The position numbers and the translations under genes are program-made. Positions 36,770 to 44,660 of a stretch of DNA of 64,000 bases are shown here, in pieces. The notes beneath the pieces were generated by a model that was given only the letters and a program-made list of their open reading frames with translations, was not told the DNA's origin and did not search any database. Each line of letters starts with the position of its first letter. Within the stretch, counting starts at the first letter, position 1. Source of the DNA: Bradyrhizobium prioriisuperbiae (GTDB taxonomy: Bacteria > Pseudomonadota > Alphaproteobacteria > Rhizobiales > Xanthobacteraceae); assembly GCF_032397745.1 (NCBI RefSeq), contig NZ_CP135921.1, positions 1,178,001 to 1,242,000 on the forward strand, written 5' to 3'.

Positions 36770-38317
36770 TTGATCACATTTGAATGGATTATCGGCCTAC
36801 TGGTGGCCTCGGTCATCGTGTCGGCGCTGGCGCGGCGGCTGGGCATTCCCTATCCGACCTTCCTCGCCGTCGGCGGCATGCTGCTGGCGTTCCTGCCCTG
36901 GGCCCCGGCCTGGGCGCTGGAGCCGGAACTGGCGCTGGCCCTGTTTGTCGCGCCGGTGCTGCTCGACGCGGCCTACGACACCTCGCTGCGCGATCTGCGC
37001 GACAACTGGCTGCCGGTCACGACCCTGGTGTTCGTGGCCGTGGGCGTGACAACCGCCTGCGTTGCGGTGGTCGCGCGCTGGCTGGTGCCGGACCTGCCGT
37101 GGTCGGCGGCGATCGCGCTCGGCGCCATTGTCGCGCCGCCCGATGCTGCGGCGGCCACCGCCATCCTGCGCTCGGTCAAGCTGCCCTATCGCATTCTCAA
37201 GATCCTGGAGGGCGAGAGCCTGCTCAACGACGCCAGCGCGCTGCTGATCTACCGCATCGCCGTCGGCGTTGCGGTGACGCGGCATTTCAGCTGGGAGTCC
37301 TTCGCGCCGACCATCGCCCTGGCCCTGCTCGGCAGCCTGATCGCAGGTTATCTCTTCGCCAAGCTCTCGATGCTGCTGAGCACGCGCATCACCGATGTTC
37401 CCAGCGCGATCATCGTGCAGTTCGCCGGCACCTTCACGGTATGGATTCTGGCCGAGCATCTCGGCCTGTCCGGCATCCTGACCATCGTGGCTTATGCCAT
37501 CACCATCGCCCGGACCGCGCCGGCGCGAACACCGGCCCGGCTGCGCGTGCCGTCCTACGCGGTCTGGGAAACCACGGTGTTTCTGCTCAACGTGCTGGCG
37601 TTCATGCTGATCGGCATGCAACTGCGACCGATCTGGGAGCGAATGGACGATACCCTTCGCTTCGACTATTCGGTGGTGGCTGGCGCGGTGCTGGTCACGG
37701 TCGTTGTCGCGCGCCTGGTCTGGGTGATGTCCTACAACACGCTGGTGCGGCTGATGATGACGCGTTTCGGCCGCCGCACCGATTTGCCCCGCATGCCGCC
37801 GACGCTGCAGGGCGGCCTGGTCGTCTCCTGGTGCGGCATGCGCGGCATCGTCACGCTCGCCGCCGCCGTCGCACTGCCCGAGCAATTCCCGCATCGCGAC
37901 CTGATGCTGCTGACGGCTTTTGCCGTGGTGCTGGGCACGCTGGTGATCCAGGGCCTGACGTTGCGGCCGCTGATCGCGGCCCTTGGGCTCAAGGATGACA
38001 ACCCGGTGGAGCGCGAGGTCTCGCACGCACGCGCGATCGCCTATCGCGCGGCGCTTGCCGAGATCAGCAGTGATCCGTCGGAAGAAGCCGAGGTGCTGCG
38101 GCTGGAGTACAGCGCGGTGCTGCTGCGCGCGGAGAATGATCCCGACGGCCGGATCTCCGGCGAGCTCCCGGCCGATCCGATGCGGCGACGCGCGATCGAG
38201 GCGGCGCGGCGCTCTCTTTTGAGACTGCGCGACACCGGCGTGATCGGCGACGACGCCTTTCATTTGCTGGAAGAAGAATTCGACTGGGCGGAGCTGAGTG
38301 CACAGTCGGGCGTATGA
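36770..38317 (+). CDS. Sodium/proton or cation/proton antiporter, NhaP/CPA1 type
   Basis: 515 aa inner-membrane protein with about twelve helices and a cytoplasmic tail of about 90 residues. The ion site GAIVAPPDAAAATAILRS and the LEGESLLNDASALLIYR and CGMRGIVTLAAAVALP motifs are characteristic of CPA1. A TTG at 36770 has AAGGAA five bases upstream and starts right at the first helix (ITFEWIIGLLVAS); the ATG at 36710 adds 20 proline-rich residues and has no good ribosome site. Role: pH and salt balance. Confidence 0.86.
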   Translation: MITFEWIIGLLVASVIVSALARRLGIPYPTFLAVGGMLLAFLPWAPAWALEPELALALFVAPVLLDAAYDTSLRDLRDNWLPVTTLVFVAVGVTTACVAVVARWLVPDLPWSAAIALGAIVAPPDAAAATAILRSVKLPYRILKILEGESLLNDASALLIYRIAVGVAVTRHFSWESFAPTIALALLGSLIAGYLFAKLSMLLSTRITDVPSAIIVQFAGTFTVWILAEHLGLSGILTIVAYAITIARTAPARTPARLRVPSYAVWETTVFLLNVLAFMLIGMQLRPIWERMDDTLRFDYSVVAGAVLVTVVVARLVWVMSYNTLVRLMMTRFGRRTDLPRMPPTLQGGLVVSWCGMRGIVTLAAAVALPEQFPHRDLMLLTAFAVVLGTLVIQGLTLRPLIAALGLKDDNPVEREVSHARAIAYRAALAEISSDPSEEAEVLRLEYSAVLLRAENDPDGRISGELPADPMRRRAIEAARRSLLRLRDTGVIGDDAFHLLEEEFDWAELSAQSGV

Positions 38318-38338
38318 TTGCGCGGCCGCAAAGCTTCC

Positions 38339-39574
38339 TCAACCGAGCTCGGCCAGCCGCTTCTCCAGCCAGCGCCGTTCCGGCTCCAGCCGCACCAGCG
38401 CGAGCGCGTCGCGATAGGCCTGTCGCGCCTCCGTGATCCGGTCCAGCCGGCGCAGCAGGTCAGCGCGCACCGCGGGCAACAGATGGTAGCCGGCGAGACG
38501 TTCGCGTACCGCCAGCGCATCGACCAGATTGAGGGCCTTCTGCGGCCCGTCCACCATCGAGACGGCCGCGGCATGATTGAGCGCCACCACCGGCGAGGGA
38601 TGCAGCCGCAGCAGCACATCGTAGAGACCGACGATCTGTGGCCAGTCGGTCGCCGCAAACCGTTCGGCCTGGGCATGCAGCGCTGCAATGGCCGCCTGGA
38701 CCGCATAAACGCTGGGCAATCCCGGACCACGCAGCGCACGATCCACCAGAGCCGCGCCTTCAACGATCTGCGCGCGATCCCATCGCGTGCGGTCCTGGTA
38801 TTCGAGCTGAATGAGATCGCCCTCCGGAGTCGTCCGCGCTCCGCGTCGCGCATCGTGCAGCAGCATCAGAGCCAGCAGTCCGAGAATGGCGGCGCGCTCC
38901 GGCATCAGCGTTTGAAGCAAACGGCCGAGCCGGATCGCTTCGCTGGACAGATCGGCGCGGATCAGATCGTGACCCGTGGTCGGTGCATAGCCTTCGGTGA
39001 ACACCTGATAGATCACCGCCAGCACACCATCGACGCGCTCGTCGAGACGGTCGGATTCGGGCGTCTGGTAGGGAATCCCCGCAACGCGGATTTTGGTTTT
39101 GGCACGCACCAGGCGCTGCGCCATCGTCTCTTCGCTGACCAGAAACGCCCGCGCGACCGCTTCGGTGGACAGGCCACACACCGCCCGCAACGTCAGCGCG
39201 ACCTGGATCTCCGTATTCAGGGACGGATGACAGCAGGTGAAGACCAGCCGCAGCATGTCGTCGTCGAGAGCGTCCCACCCCTCAATGGGGACCGCCTGGC
39301 TGTCGATCGCGGCTTCGATCTCCATCGCCCGTTGCCGATCGCGGAACATCCTCTCGCGGCGCACGCGATCGATGGCTTTGTGCCGCCCGACATTGACCAG
39401 CCAGGCCCGCGGATTGGACGGCATCCCCGACCCCGGCCACTGCTGCAGCGCCGCCGCGAAGGCTTCCTGCAACCCCTCTTCGGCCAGTTCGAAATCACCG
39501 ACCAGGCGGATCAGTGTCGCCAGGACACGACCCGCCTCAGTCCGGAAGACACGCTCGGTGTCGCTATCGCTCAC
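38339..39574 (-). CDS. ECF sigma factor with C-terminal TPR extension (ECF42/SigJ-like)
   Basis: 411 aa. Sigma region 2 is at about residues 10-80 (FELAEEGLQEAFAAALQQWP) and region 4 at about 125-175 (ALTLRAVCGLSTEAVARAFL). A long C-terminal half of about 220 residues (DUF6596/TPR-like: LALMLLHDARRGARTTPEGD, VVALNHAAAVSM) is far beyond the 180-200 aa of ordinary ECF factors. Such proteins sit beside DGPF/YciI genes and have no anti-sigma factor; the tail is thought to be needed for activity. The DGPF gene ends 8 bases upstream. Confidence 0.9.
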   Translation of the reverse strand: MSDSDTERVFRTEAGRVLATLIRLVGDFELAEEGLQEAFAAALQQWPGSGMPSNPRAWLVNVGRHKAIDRVRRERMFRDRQRAMEIEAAIDSQAVPIEGWDALDDDMLRLVFTCCHPSLNTEIQVALTLRAVCGLSTEAVARAFLVSEETMAQRLVRAKTKIRVAGIPYQTPESDRLDERVDGVLAVIYQVFTEGYAPTTGHDLIRADLSSEAIRLGRLLQTLMPERAAILGLLALMLLHDARRGARTTPEGDLIQLEYQDRTRWDRAQIVEGAALVDRALRGPGLPSVYAVQAAIAALHAQAERFAATDWPQIVGLYDVLLRLHPSPVVALNHAAAVSMVDGPQKALNLVDALAVRERLAGYHLLPAVRADLLRRLDRITEARQAYRDALALVRLEPERRWLEKRLAELG

Positions 39575-39581
39575 GCCGGCA

Positions 39582-39932
39582 TCAGCTCATGGCCCACACC
39601 GGGCGCACCTCGATCGTACCGTCCCGCGCGCCCGGAATTCGGGCGGCGATGGCGGAGGCTTCGTCGAGATCCTTGGCTTCGATCATGTAATAGCCGCCGA
39701 GCTGTTCGCGGGTTTCCGCGAACGGCCCGTCGGTGGTCAGGGTCTTGCCGTTACGAACCCGGACCGTGGTCGATGCCGCGACCGGGTGCAGTCGCTCACC
39801 ACCCTTGTAGTGACCACTCTGGATGATGCCCTGGGTAAAGACGCCGTATTCGGCGGTCATCGCCGTTCTCTCGGCATCCGACAGCGCCATCATTTCAGCC
39901 TCGTTCCGATAGATCAGCAGCAGATATTGCAT
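39582..39932 (-). CDS. YciI family (DGPF-domain) protein
   Basis: 116 aa. The defining TTDGPFAETREQLGGYYMIE motif and MQYLLLIYRNEAEM start are present. It is probably a small ferredoxin-fold enzyme or target of the sigma factor; in ECF42 systems DGPF genes are the direct targets. It is 7 bases upstream of the sigma gene on the same strand. Confidence 0.92.
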   Translation of the reverse strand: MQYLLLIYRNEAEMMALSDAERTAMTAEYGVFTQGIIQSGHYKGGERLHPVAASTTVRVRNGKTLTTDGPFAETREQLGGYYMIEAKDLDEASAIAARIPGARDGTIEVRPVWAMS

Positions 39933-39952
39933 GGGATCGCTCCATTATTCTC

Positions 39953-40001
39953 GTGCGTATTCCGATCGCAAAGCCGGTATCCACTTTTGCGGAATACGCA
40001 C
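39953..40001. repeat. Palindromic repeat (GTGCGTATTCCG type)
   Basis: GTGCGTATTCCG (39953-39964) pairs perfectly with CGGAATACGCAC (39990-40001) around AAGCCGGTATCCACTTTTG. The GCCGGTATCCACTT core is shared with the composite repeat at 28640. It lies between divergent YciI and MFS genes. Confidence 0.82.
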
Positions 40002-40210
40002 TGATTGGCGAGCAGGATAGCTCAACCCCCAGTCGAACGGGGCGGCGGCAGATCGACAGCGGCCGACGAAAATTCCAAAAAATGTCACTCCGGCGACGGC
40101 GCCTGCAAGCCTGTCCCGCTTCCAGCGCGGCCCGGCCGCTGTATTCTGCCGGGAACCAATGCGGCCGTGGCGCATTCGGACAGGGTTGTTTTGCGGAGAC
40201 ACGAGCCCCC

Positions 40211-41491
40211 ATGACGTCCAAGGGTGAACCGGCCCGCCGACCTCTGGACGCCCTCAATTTCTTCCTGGCCGACGTCCGCGACGGACTGGGGCCCTATCTC
40301 GCCATCTACCTGCTCACGGTTCAGCAATGGAACGAGGCGCAGATCGGTCTCGTGATGTCGATCGCGGCGCTGGCGGGGATCGCCGCCCAGACCCCGGCCG
40401 GCGCCCTGGTCGATCATATCAGGGCCAAGCGCGGGCTGATCATCACGGCCGCTGTTATTGTGACGCTGGGCTCGCTGCTGCTACCGCTGATCTCGAATTT
40501 CTGGCTGGTCGCGGCCACCCAGGGACTGACCGGGGCGGCCGGATCGGTGTTCGCGCCGGCGATTGCGGCCATCACCCTCGGCATTGTCGGTCCCAAGGCG
40601 CTTGCCGCCCGCATCGGACGCAACGAAGCCTTCAATCATGCCGGCAACGCCACCGCGGCGCTGCTGGCGGGCGGGCTTGCCTACGTGTTCGGCCCCGTGG
40701 TGGTGTTCTGGCTGCTGGCGGCCATGGCCATCGGCAGCATCGTGTCGACGCTGGCGGTGCCGGCGGCGGCGATCGATCATGACGTCGCCCGCGGCCTCGA
40801 CGGCGACACGGCTGCAGCGGCGCAGCACAAGCCATCCGGCTTCAAGGTGCTGCTGACCAACAAGCCGCTGCTGATCTTCGCAGCGGCAACCGTGCTGTTT
40901 CACTTCGCCAATGCCGCGATGCTGCCGCTGGTCGGACAGAAGCTCGCGCTGGTGAACCAGACTCTCGGCACCACACTGATGTCGGTCTGCATCGTGGCGG
41001 CGCAGCTGGTGATGGTGCCGGTCGCAATCCTGGTTGGCCGCACCGCCGACATCTGGGGCCGCAAGCCGCTGTTCGCGGTGGCGCTCGGCGTGCTGGCCCT
41101 GCGCGGCGCGTTGTATCCGGTGTCCGACAATCCCTACTGGCTGGTCGGCGTACAATGTCTCGACGGCGTCGGCGCGGGGATTTTCGGCGCGCTGTTTCCA
41201 CTGGTGGTGGCGGATCTGACCCACGGCACCGGGCACTTCAATGTCAGCCAAGGCGCCATTGCCACCGCACTCGGCATCGGCGGCGCGTTGAGCACGACGG
41301 CTGCCGGCGTGATCGTGGTCGGCGCGGGCTACAGCGCAGCGTTCCTGTTTCTCGCCGCCGTCGCCGTTGTCGGGCTGGTGGTCTACGTGGTCTTCATGCC
41401 GGAGACCGCCCCGCACCTGCAGGCCGAGGTGCCGTTGCCGACAGAGGATTTGCCGCGGACAAAAGCTCCTGCACAGCCGCGTCCCACGTGA
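40211..41491 (+). CDS. MFS transporter
   Basis: 426 aa, twelve predicted helices. LDALNFFLADVRDGLGPYLA opens helix 1 and the conserved cytoplasmic loops hold DHIRAKRGL after helix 2 and GRTADIWGRKPL after helix 8. The substrate is not predictable. The ATG at 40211 gives a short cytoplasmic N-terminus (MTSKGEPARRP); the open frame runs back to 39953 through the palindromic repeat. Confidence 0.87.
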   Translation: MTSKGEPARRPLDALNFFLADVRDGLGPYLAIYLLTVQQWNEAQIGLVMSIAALAGIAAQTPAGALVDHIRAKRGLIITAAVIVTLGSLLLPLISNFWLVAATQGLTGAAGSVFAPAIAAITLGIVGPKALAARIGRNEAFNHAGNATAALLAGGLAYVFGPVVVFWLLAAMAIGSIVSTLAVPAAAIDHDVARGLDGDTAAAAQHKPSGFKVLLTNKPLLIFAAATVLFHFANAAMLPLVGQKLALVNQTLGTTLMSVCIVAAQLVMVPVAILVGRTADIWGRKPLFAVALGVLALRGALYPVSDNPYWLVGVQCLDGVGAGIFGALFPLVVADLTHGTGHFNVSQGAIATALGIGGALSTTAAGVIVVGAGYSAAFLFLAAVAVVGLVVYVVFMPETAPHLQAEVPLPTEDLPRTKAPAQPRPT

Positions 41492-41532
41492 TCGGCAAAA
41501 CCGGTTTCCCCCTGATCCGGATCATGCTCTAA
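41490..41532. repeat. Degenerate copy of the 6695-type palindromic repeat
   Basis: GATCGGCAAAACCGG then TTTCCCCCTGATCCGG and ATCATGCTCT follow the order of words in the 6695-6743 element but with lost pairing on the left. It lies right after the MFS stop codon. Confidence 0.55.
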
Positions 41533-41581
41533 ACCGACAAAATGCCGATCACCGGCTTCGCCATCCGAGCATGAGGAAACG

Positions 41582-42601
41582 ATGTCCCAGCGCACACCCG
41601 CCCGCCTGTCCTTGCGCCCGACCCGGCGCGCGCTCCTCGCCGCCACCGCGACCCTGGTCGCCTCGCCGGCACTGCTGCGGCGACCGGCGTGGGCCGACGG
41701 GCCGTGGCCGAGCCGGAACGTGCGCTTCATCGTGCCGTTCGCGGCCGGCGGCACCACCGATATCCTGGCGCGGGTGACGGCGGCGAAGCTGTCGGAGGAC
41801 TACGGCCAGCAGTTCATTGTCGAGAACAAGCCGGGCGCCGGCGGCAACATCGCCGCCGATTATGTCGCCAAGGCCGATCCCGACGGCCATACCTTCATCG
41901 TCGGCACGCCCGGCACTCATGTCATCAACCAGTTCGTCTACAAGGCGATGCCGTTCGACCCGATCCGGGATATCGATCCCGTTATCATCATCGCGCGGGT
42001 GCCGAACCTGTTTTCGGTGACACCGGACTTGCCGGTGAGGACAGTGGAAGAATTCGTCCGGCTCGCGAAGGGCAAGCCGGGCGGCTATTTCTACGGCACG
42101 CCGGGGCTCGGCAGCACCGCGCATGTCTCGACCGAATTGTTCAAGTCGATGACCGGGGTCGATATCGTGCATGTACCTTATAAAGGCAGCGCGCCGTCGC
42201 TGACCGATCTGGTGGCCGGCCGCATCCATCTCACCATCGACAACCTGCCGGCGTCGCAGCCGTTCGCGGAATCGGGCGCCATCCGCCCGATTGCCGTGTC
42301 CAGCGCCAAGCGATGGCCGCTGATGCCTGATATTCCGACCATCGCCGAAGCCGGCGTGCCGGGGTATGAAGCCCAGTCGTGGTTCACCATCGCCGCGCCT
42401 GCAAAAACATCGCCGGAAATCATCGGCAAGCTCAATGCGAGTGTCGAACGTTTCATCAAATCGGAGGACGGCACGGCGCGCCTGCGCAAACTCGGCGCCG
42501 AGCCGGCCGGCGGCTCGCCGGCGGACATGGGCCGTTATGTGCTGGCCGAAGCCGAGAAGTGGGGCAAGGTCGCCAAGTTCGCCGGCATCAAGCCCGAATA
42601 G
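41582..42601 (+). CDS. Tripartite tricarboxylate transporter substrate-binding protein (Bug family), orphan
   Basis: 339 aa. A Tat-like or Sec signal (RPTRRALLAATATLVASPAL) ends near residue 37. Mature motifs include RNVRFIVPFAAGGTTDILAR, QFIVENKPGAGGNIAADYVA and KAMPFDPIRDIDPV plus YKGSAPSLTDLVAGRIHL, all Bug-family marks. No TctA or TctB membrane genes are next to it. Typical ligands are small carboxylates. Confidence 0.9.
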   Translation: MSQRTPARLSLRPTRRALLAATATLVASPALLRRPAWADGPWPSRNVRFIVPFAAGGTTDILARVTAAKLSEDYGQQFIVENKPGAGGNIAADYVAKADPDGHTFIVGTPGTHVINQFVYKAMPFDPIRDIDPVIIIARVPNLFSVTPDLPVRTVEEFVRLAKGKPGGYFYGTPGLGSTAHVSTELFKSMTGVDIVHVPYKGSAPSLTDLVAGRIHLTIDNLPASQPFAESGAIRPIAVSSAKRWPLMPDIPTIAEAGVPGYEAQSWFTIAAPAKTSPEIIGKLNASVERFIKSEDGTARLRKLGAEPAGGSPADMGRYVLAEAEKWGKVAKFAGIKPE

Positions 42602-42611
42602 CTGTTCGCAA

Positions 42612-43112
42612 CTACTCGAACTTCATGTCGACGCAGCGCTGCACATCGGGCTGGTTGCCGCCGATGGCGATGGAGAAACAGGCCTTCGCGGCAAGCTTGG
42701 TATTCTCGCTGACCCAGATCACGAAACCGCCGGGACCGAAGAACGAATTGGTGTTGGGACCCTCGGTCTCCGCCGCGTCGAAGGAATAGCTGGAGTCGCC
42801 GGGGAACAGACGCTCCCGCTTCTGGCAGGCGCCACCTTCGGTCTGGATCTGGATGAAGTCCTTGTTGTCCTTGGTCACGGTGACCGAGGCCGCACACCTG
42901 TAATATTCGGTGGTCTTGGAATTGAAGATGTAGGCATAGGAGCGGCAGGTCGACGTCTGCAGCTTGCCGGCCATCAATCCGCGGCCGCAGGAGATGCGCT
43001 GGTTGCTGCTGAGCTTGATGTCATCAGCGGCCGCGGCCACAGAAATTGACAACGACATCGACGCCGCGGCCATCATAGCAGCGAGAGACAACGTTCTGAA
43101 CAAAACGGACAT
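42612..43112 (-). CDS. Exported hypothetical protein
   Basis: 166 aa. Signal peptide residues 1-30 (MSVLFRTLSLAAMMAAASMS, cleavage near AAAADD). The mature domain has six cysteines (ISCGRG, STCRSYAY, YRCAAS, GACQKRE, KACFSIAIGG, QRCVDMKFE), so probably three disulfides. No known family. The start at 43112 is supported by the signal peptide and a GGAG site; the frame is open to 43247. Confidence 0.7.
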   Translation of the reverse strand: MSVLFRTLSLAAMMAAASMSLSISVAAAADDIKLSSNQRISCGRGLMAGKLQTSTCRSYAYIFNSKTTEYYRCAASVTVTKDNKDFIQIQTEGGACQKRERLFPGDSSYSFDAAETEGPNTNSFFGPGGFVIWVSENTKLAAKACFSIAIGGNQPDVQRCVDMKFE

Positions 43113-43248
43113 CCACCGGCTCCGGAAATTCCTGAAATTACATCTAATCGGCGGCACGATAGCGGGACTGCGCACGGAGGGATAGCGGGAAATTCCCGCC
43201 GGGACTACGGTCGTCCAAGCGACAAGACCGCAATGGGAGATGGACACG

Positions 43249-43665
43249 ATGGCCGGCCATATCGACCCGTCAAAAGAGCGTTATCAACTGTTCAGGGACC
43301 TGCCGCGCAGCGGAGCAATCCACATGCTCAATCTGGTGCGCTTCCGCAGTGAGGCGGCTTATCCGGATGGCCGCAAGGCGACCGGCGCGGAAGCCTATGC
43401 GGCTTACGGCCGCGACAGCGGACCGGTGTTCAACAGGCTTGGCGGCAAGATCATCTGGCGCGGCAGCTTCCAGTTCATGCTGATCGGCCCCGCCGAGGAA
43501 CGTTGGGACGAGGTCTTCATCGCGGAATATCCGAGCGCCGATGCCTTCATCGAGATGCTGCGCGACCCTGTGTATCGCGAGGCGGTCAAGCATCGCCAGG
43601 CTGCTGTCGATGATTCCAGGCTGATCCGGCTATCGCCAGCGGAAACGGGCGCGCACTTCGGGTAA
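43249..43665 (+). CDS. DUF1330 family protein
   Basis: 138 aa ferredoxin-like alpha-beta domain. AIHMLNLVRFRSEAAYPDGR and WDEVFIAEYPSADAFIEMLR with DPVYREAVKHRQAAVDDSRL are typical of DUF1330. GGGAGA is 8 bases before the ATG at 43249, while an ATG at 43240 is too close to it. Function unknown. Confidence 0.85.
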   Translation: MAGHIDPSKERYQLFRDLPRSGAIHMLNLVRFRSEAAYPDGRKATGAEAYAAYGRDSGPVFNRLGGKIIWRGSFQFMLIGPAEERWDEVFIAEYPSADAFIEMLRDPVYREAVKHRQAAVDDSRLIRLSPAETGAHFG

Positions 43666-43672
43666 CCGTTCC

Positions 43673-44653
43673 TCAGCCCCGGCGCCGCGTCCATGCTTGC
43701 GCATTGACGGCGCCTTCGGGCACCTCGCCGCGCGAGAGCGCCTGCACCTGCCGCACGGTATCAAAGGCCTGCGATTCCACCGCCTCAGGAGTCAACCCGC
43801 CGATGTGCGGCGTGGCGATGACATTGGGCAGAGCAGCGAGATCGGGCGATGGCATCTGATCGGCGGCGCGGCCGACATCCATCGCAGCACCCGCGATTCG
43901 TCCCGCACGCAGCGCATCAGCGAGCGCGGCCTCATCCACCAGATTGCCGCGCGACAGATTGATGAAACAGGCGTCAGCGCGCATGCGTGCAAGCGCCGCC
44001 GCATCGATCAGGTTCTCGGTCTCAGCCGTCGCCACCGCGAGACAGACGACATAGTCGGACCGCGCCAGCAGATCGTCCAGCGCCACCTGCTCGACACCTT
44101 CGTCGTCGATCGACACATAAGGGTCCGTCACCAGGACATTCATGCCGAGGCTCGATACCATGGGCGCGAGGATACGGGAGATGGCGCCATAACCGATGAT
44201 CCCGACGGTTGCCCCTGCAAGCTCGCGGCCCATCCGAATCTCGGGCTTGCGCCCGGCATGATAATCGCCAGTGGCACGAGAGATCCCGCGCGCAAGGTCG
44301 ATCATGAAGCCGAGCCCGAGTTCAGCCACCGCTGTCATGAAGCCGGGTTTCGCCCGCGTCACCAGCACGCCTGCGGCACTGGCCGCGGCGACGTCGATAT
44401 TGCGAATATCGACCGCGACACGACAAAACGCCTTCAGCTCGGGCAGTGCCTGGAACACTTCGGCGGGAGCAGCGGTGAGCCGGTCTGCGACGATGACATC
44501 GATGCCGGCGGCCGCGGCCACCAGTTGCGCCGGTGCAAGGGACTCACTGGCTTCGTGCAGGCGAACATCAGCCATCTCGCGCAAGGCGGCCAACGCCCGC
44601 GCGCCATAATATTGCCCGCGCGCCTGCGGGATATGGGTCAGAAGAATCTTCAT
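43673..44653 (-). CDS. D-2-hydroxyacid dehydrogenase (phosphoglycerate-dehydrogenase-like)
   Basis: 326 aa NAD-dependent oxidoreductase. Cofactor site GATVGIIGYGAISRILAPMV near residue 150, catalytic Arg in FINLSRGNLVDE and catalytic His in IATPHIGGLTPE. The usual catalytic Glu, 29 residues after the Arg, is replaced: the stretch is AAMDVGRAADQMPSP. The gene is 7 bases after the TRAP permease gene, so it probably acts on the imported hydroxy acid. Confidence 0.87.
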   Translation of the reverse strand: MKILLTHIPQARGQYYGARALAALREMADVRLHEASESLAPAQLVAAAAGIDVIVADRLTAAPAEVFQALPELKAFCRVAVDIRNIDVAAASAAGVLVTRAKPGFMTAVAELGLGFMIDLARGISRATGDYHAGRKPEIRMGRELAGATVGIIGYGAISRILAPMVSSLGMNVLVTDPYVSIDDEGVEQVALDDLLARSDYVVCLAVATAETENLIDAAALARMRADACFINLSRGNLVDEAALADALRAGRIAGAAMDVGRAADQMPSPDLAALPNVIATPHIGGLTPEAVESQAFDTVRQVQALSRGEVPEGAVNAQAWTRRRG

Positions 44654-44660
44654 GGCGTCC

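Noticed and set aside
36797..38263. 488-codon minus-strand open frame
   Set aside because: Antisense to the antiporter gene and rich in His, Gln and Arg with no hydrophobic core.
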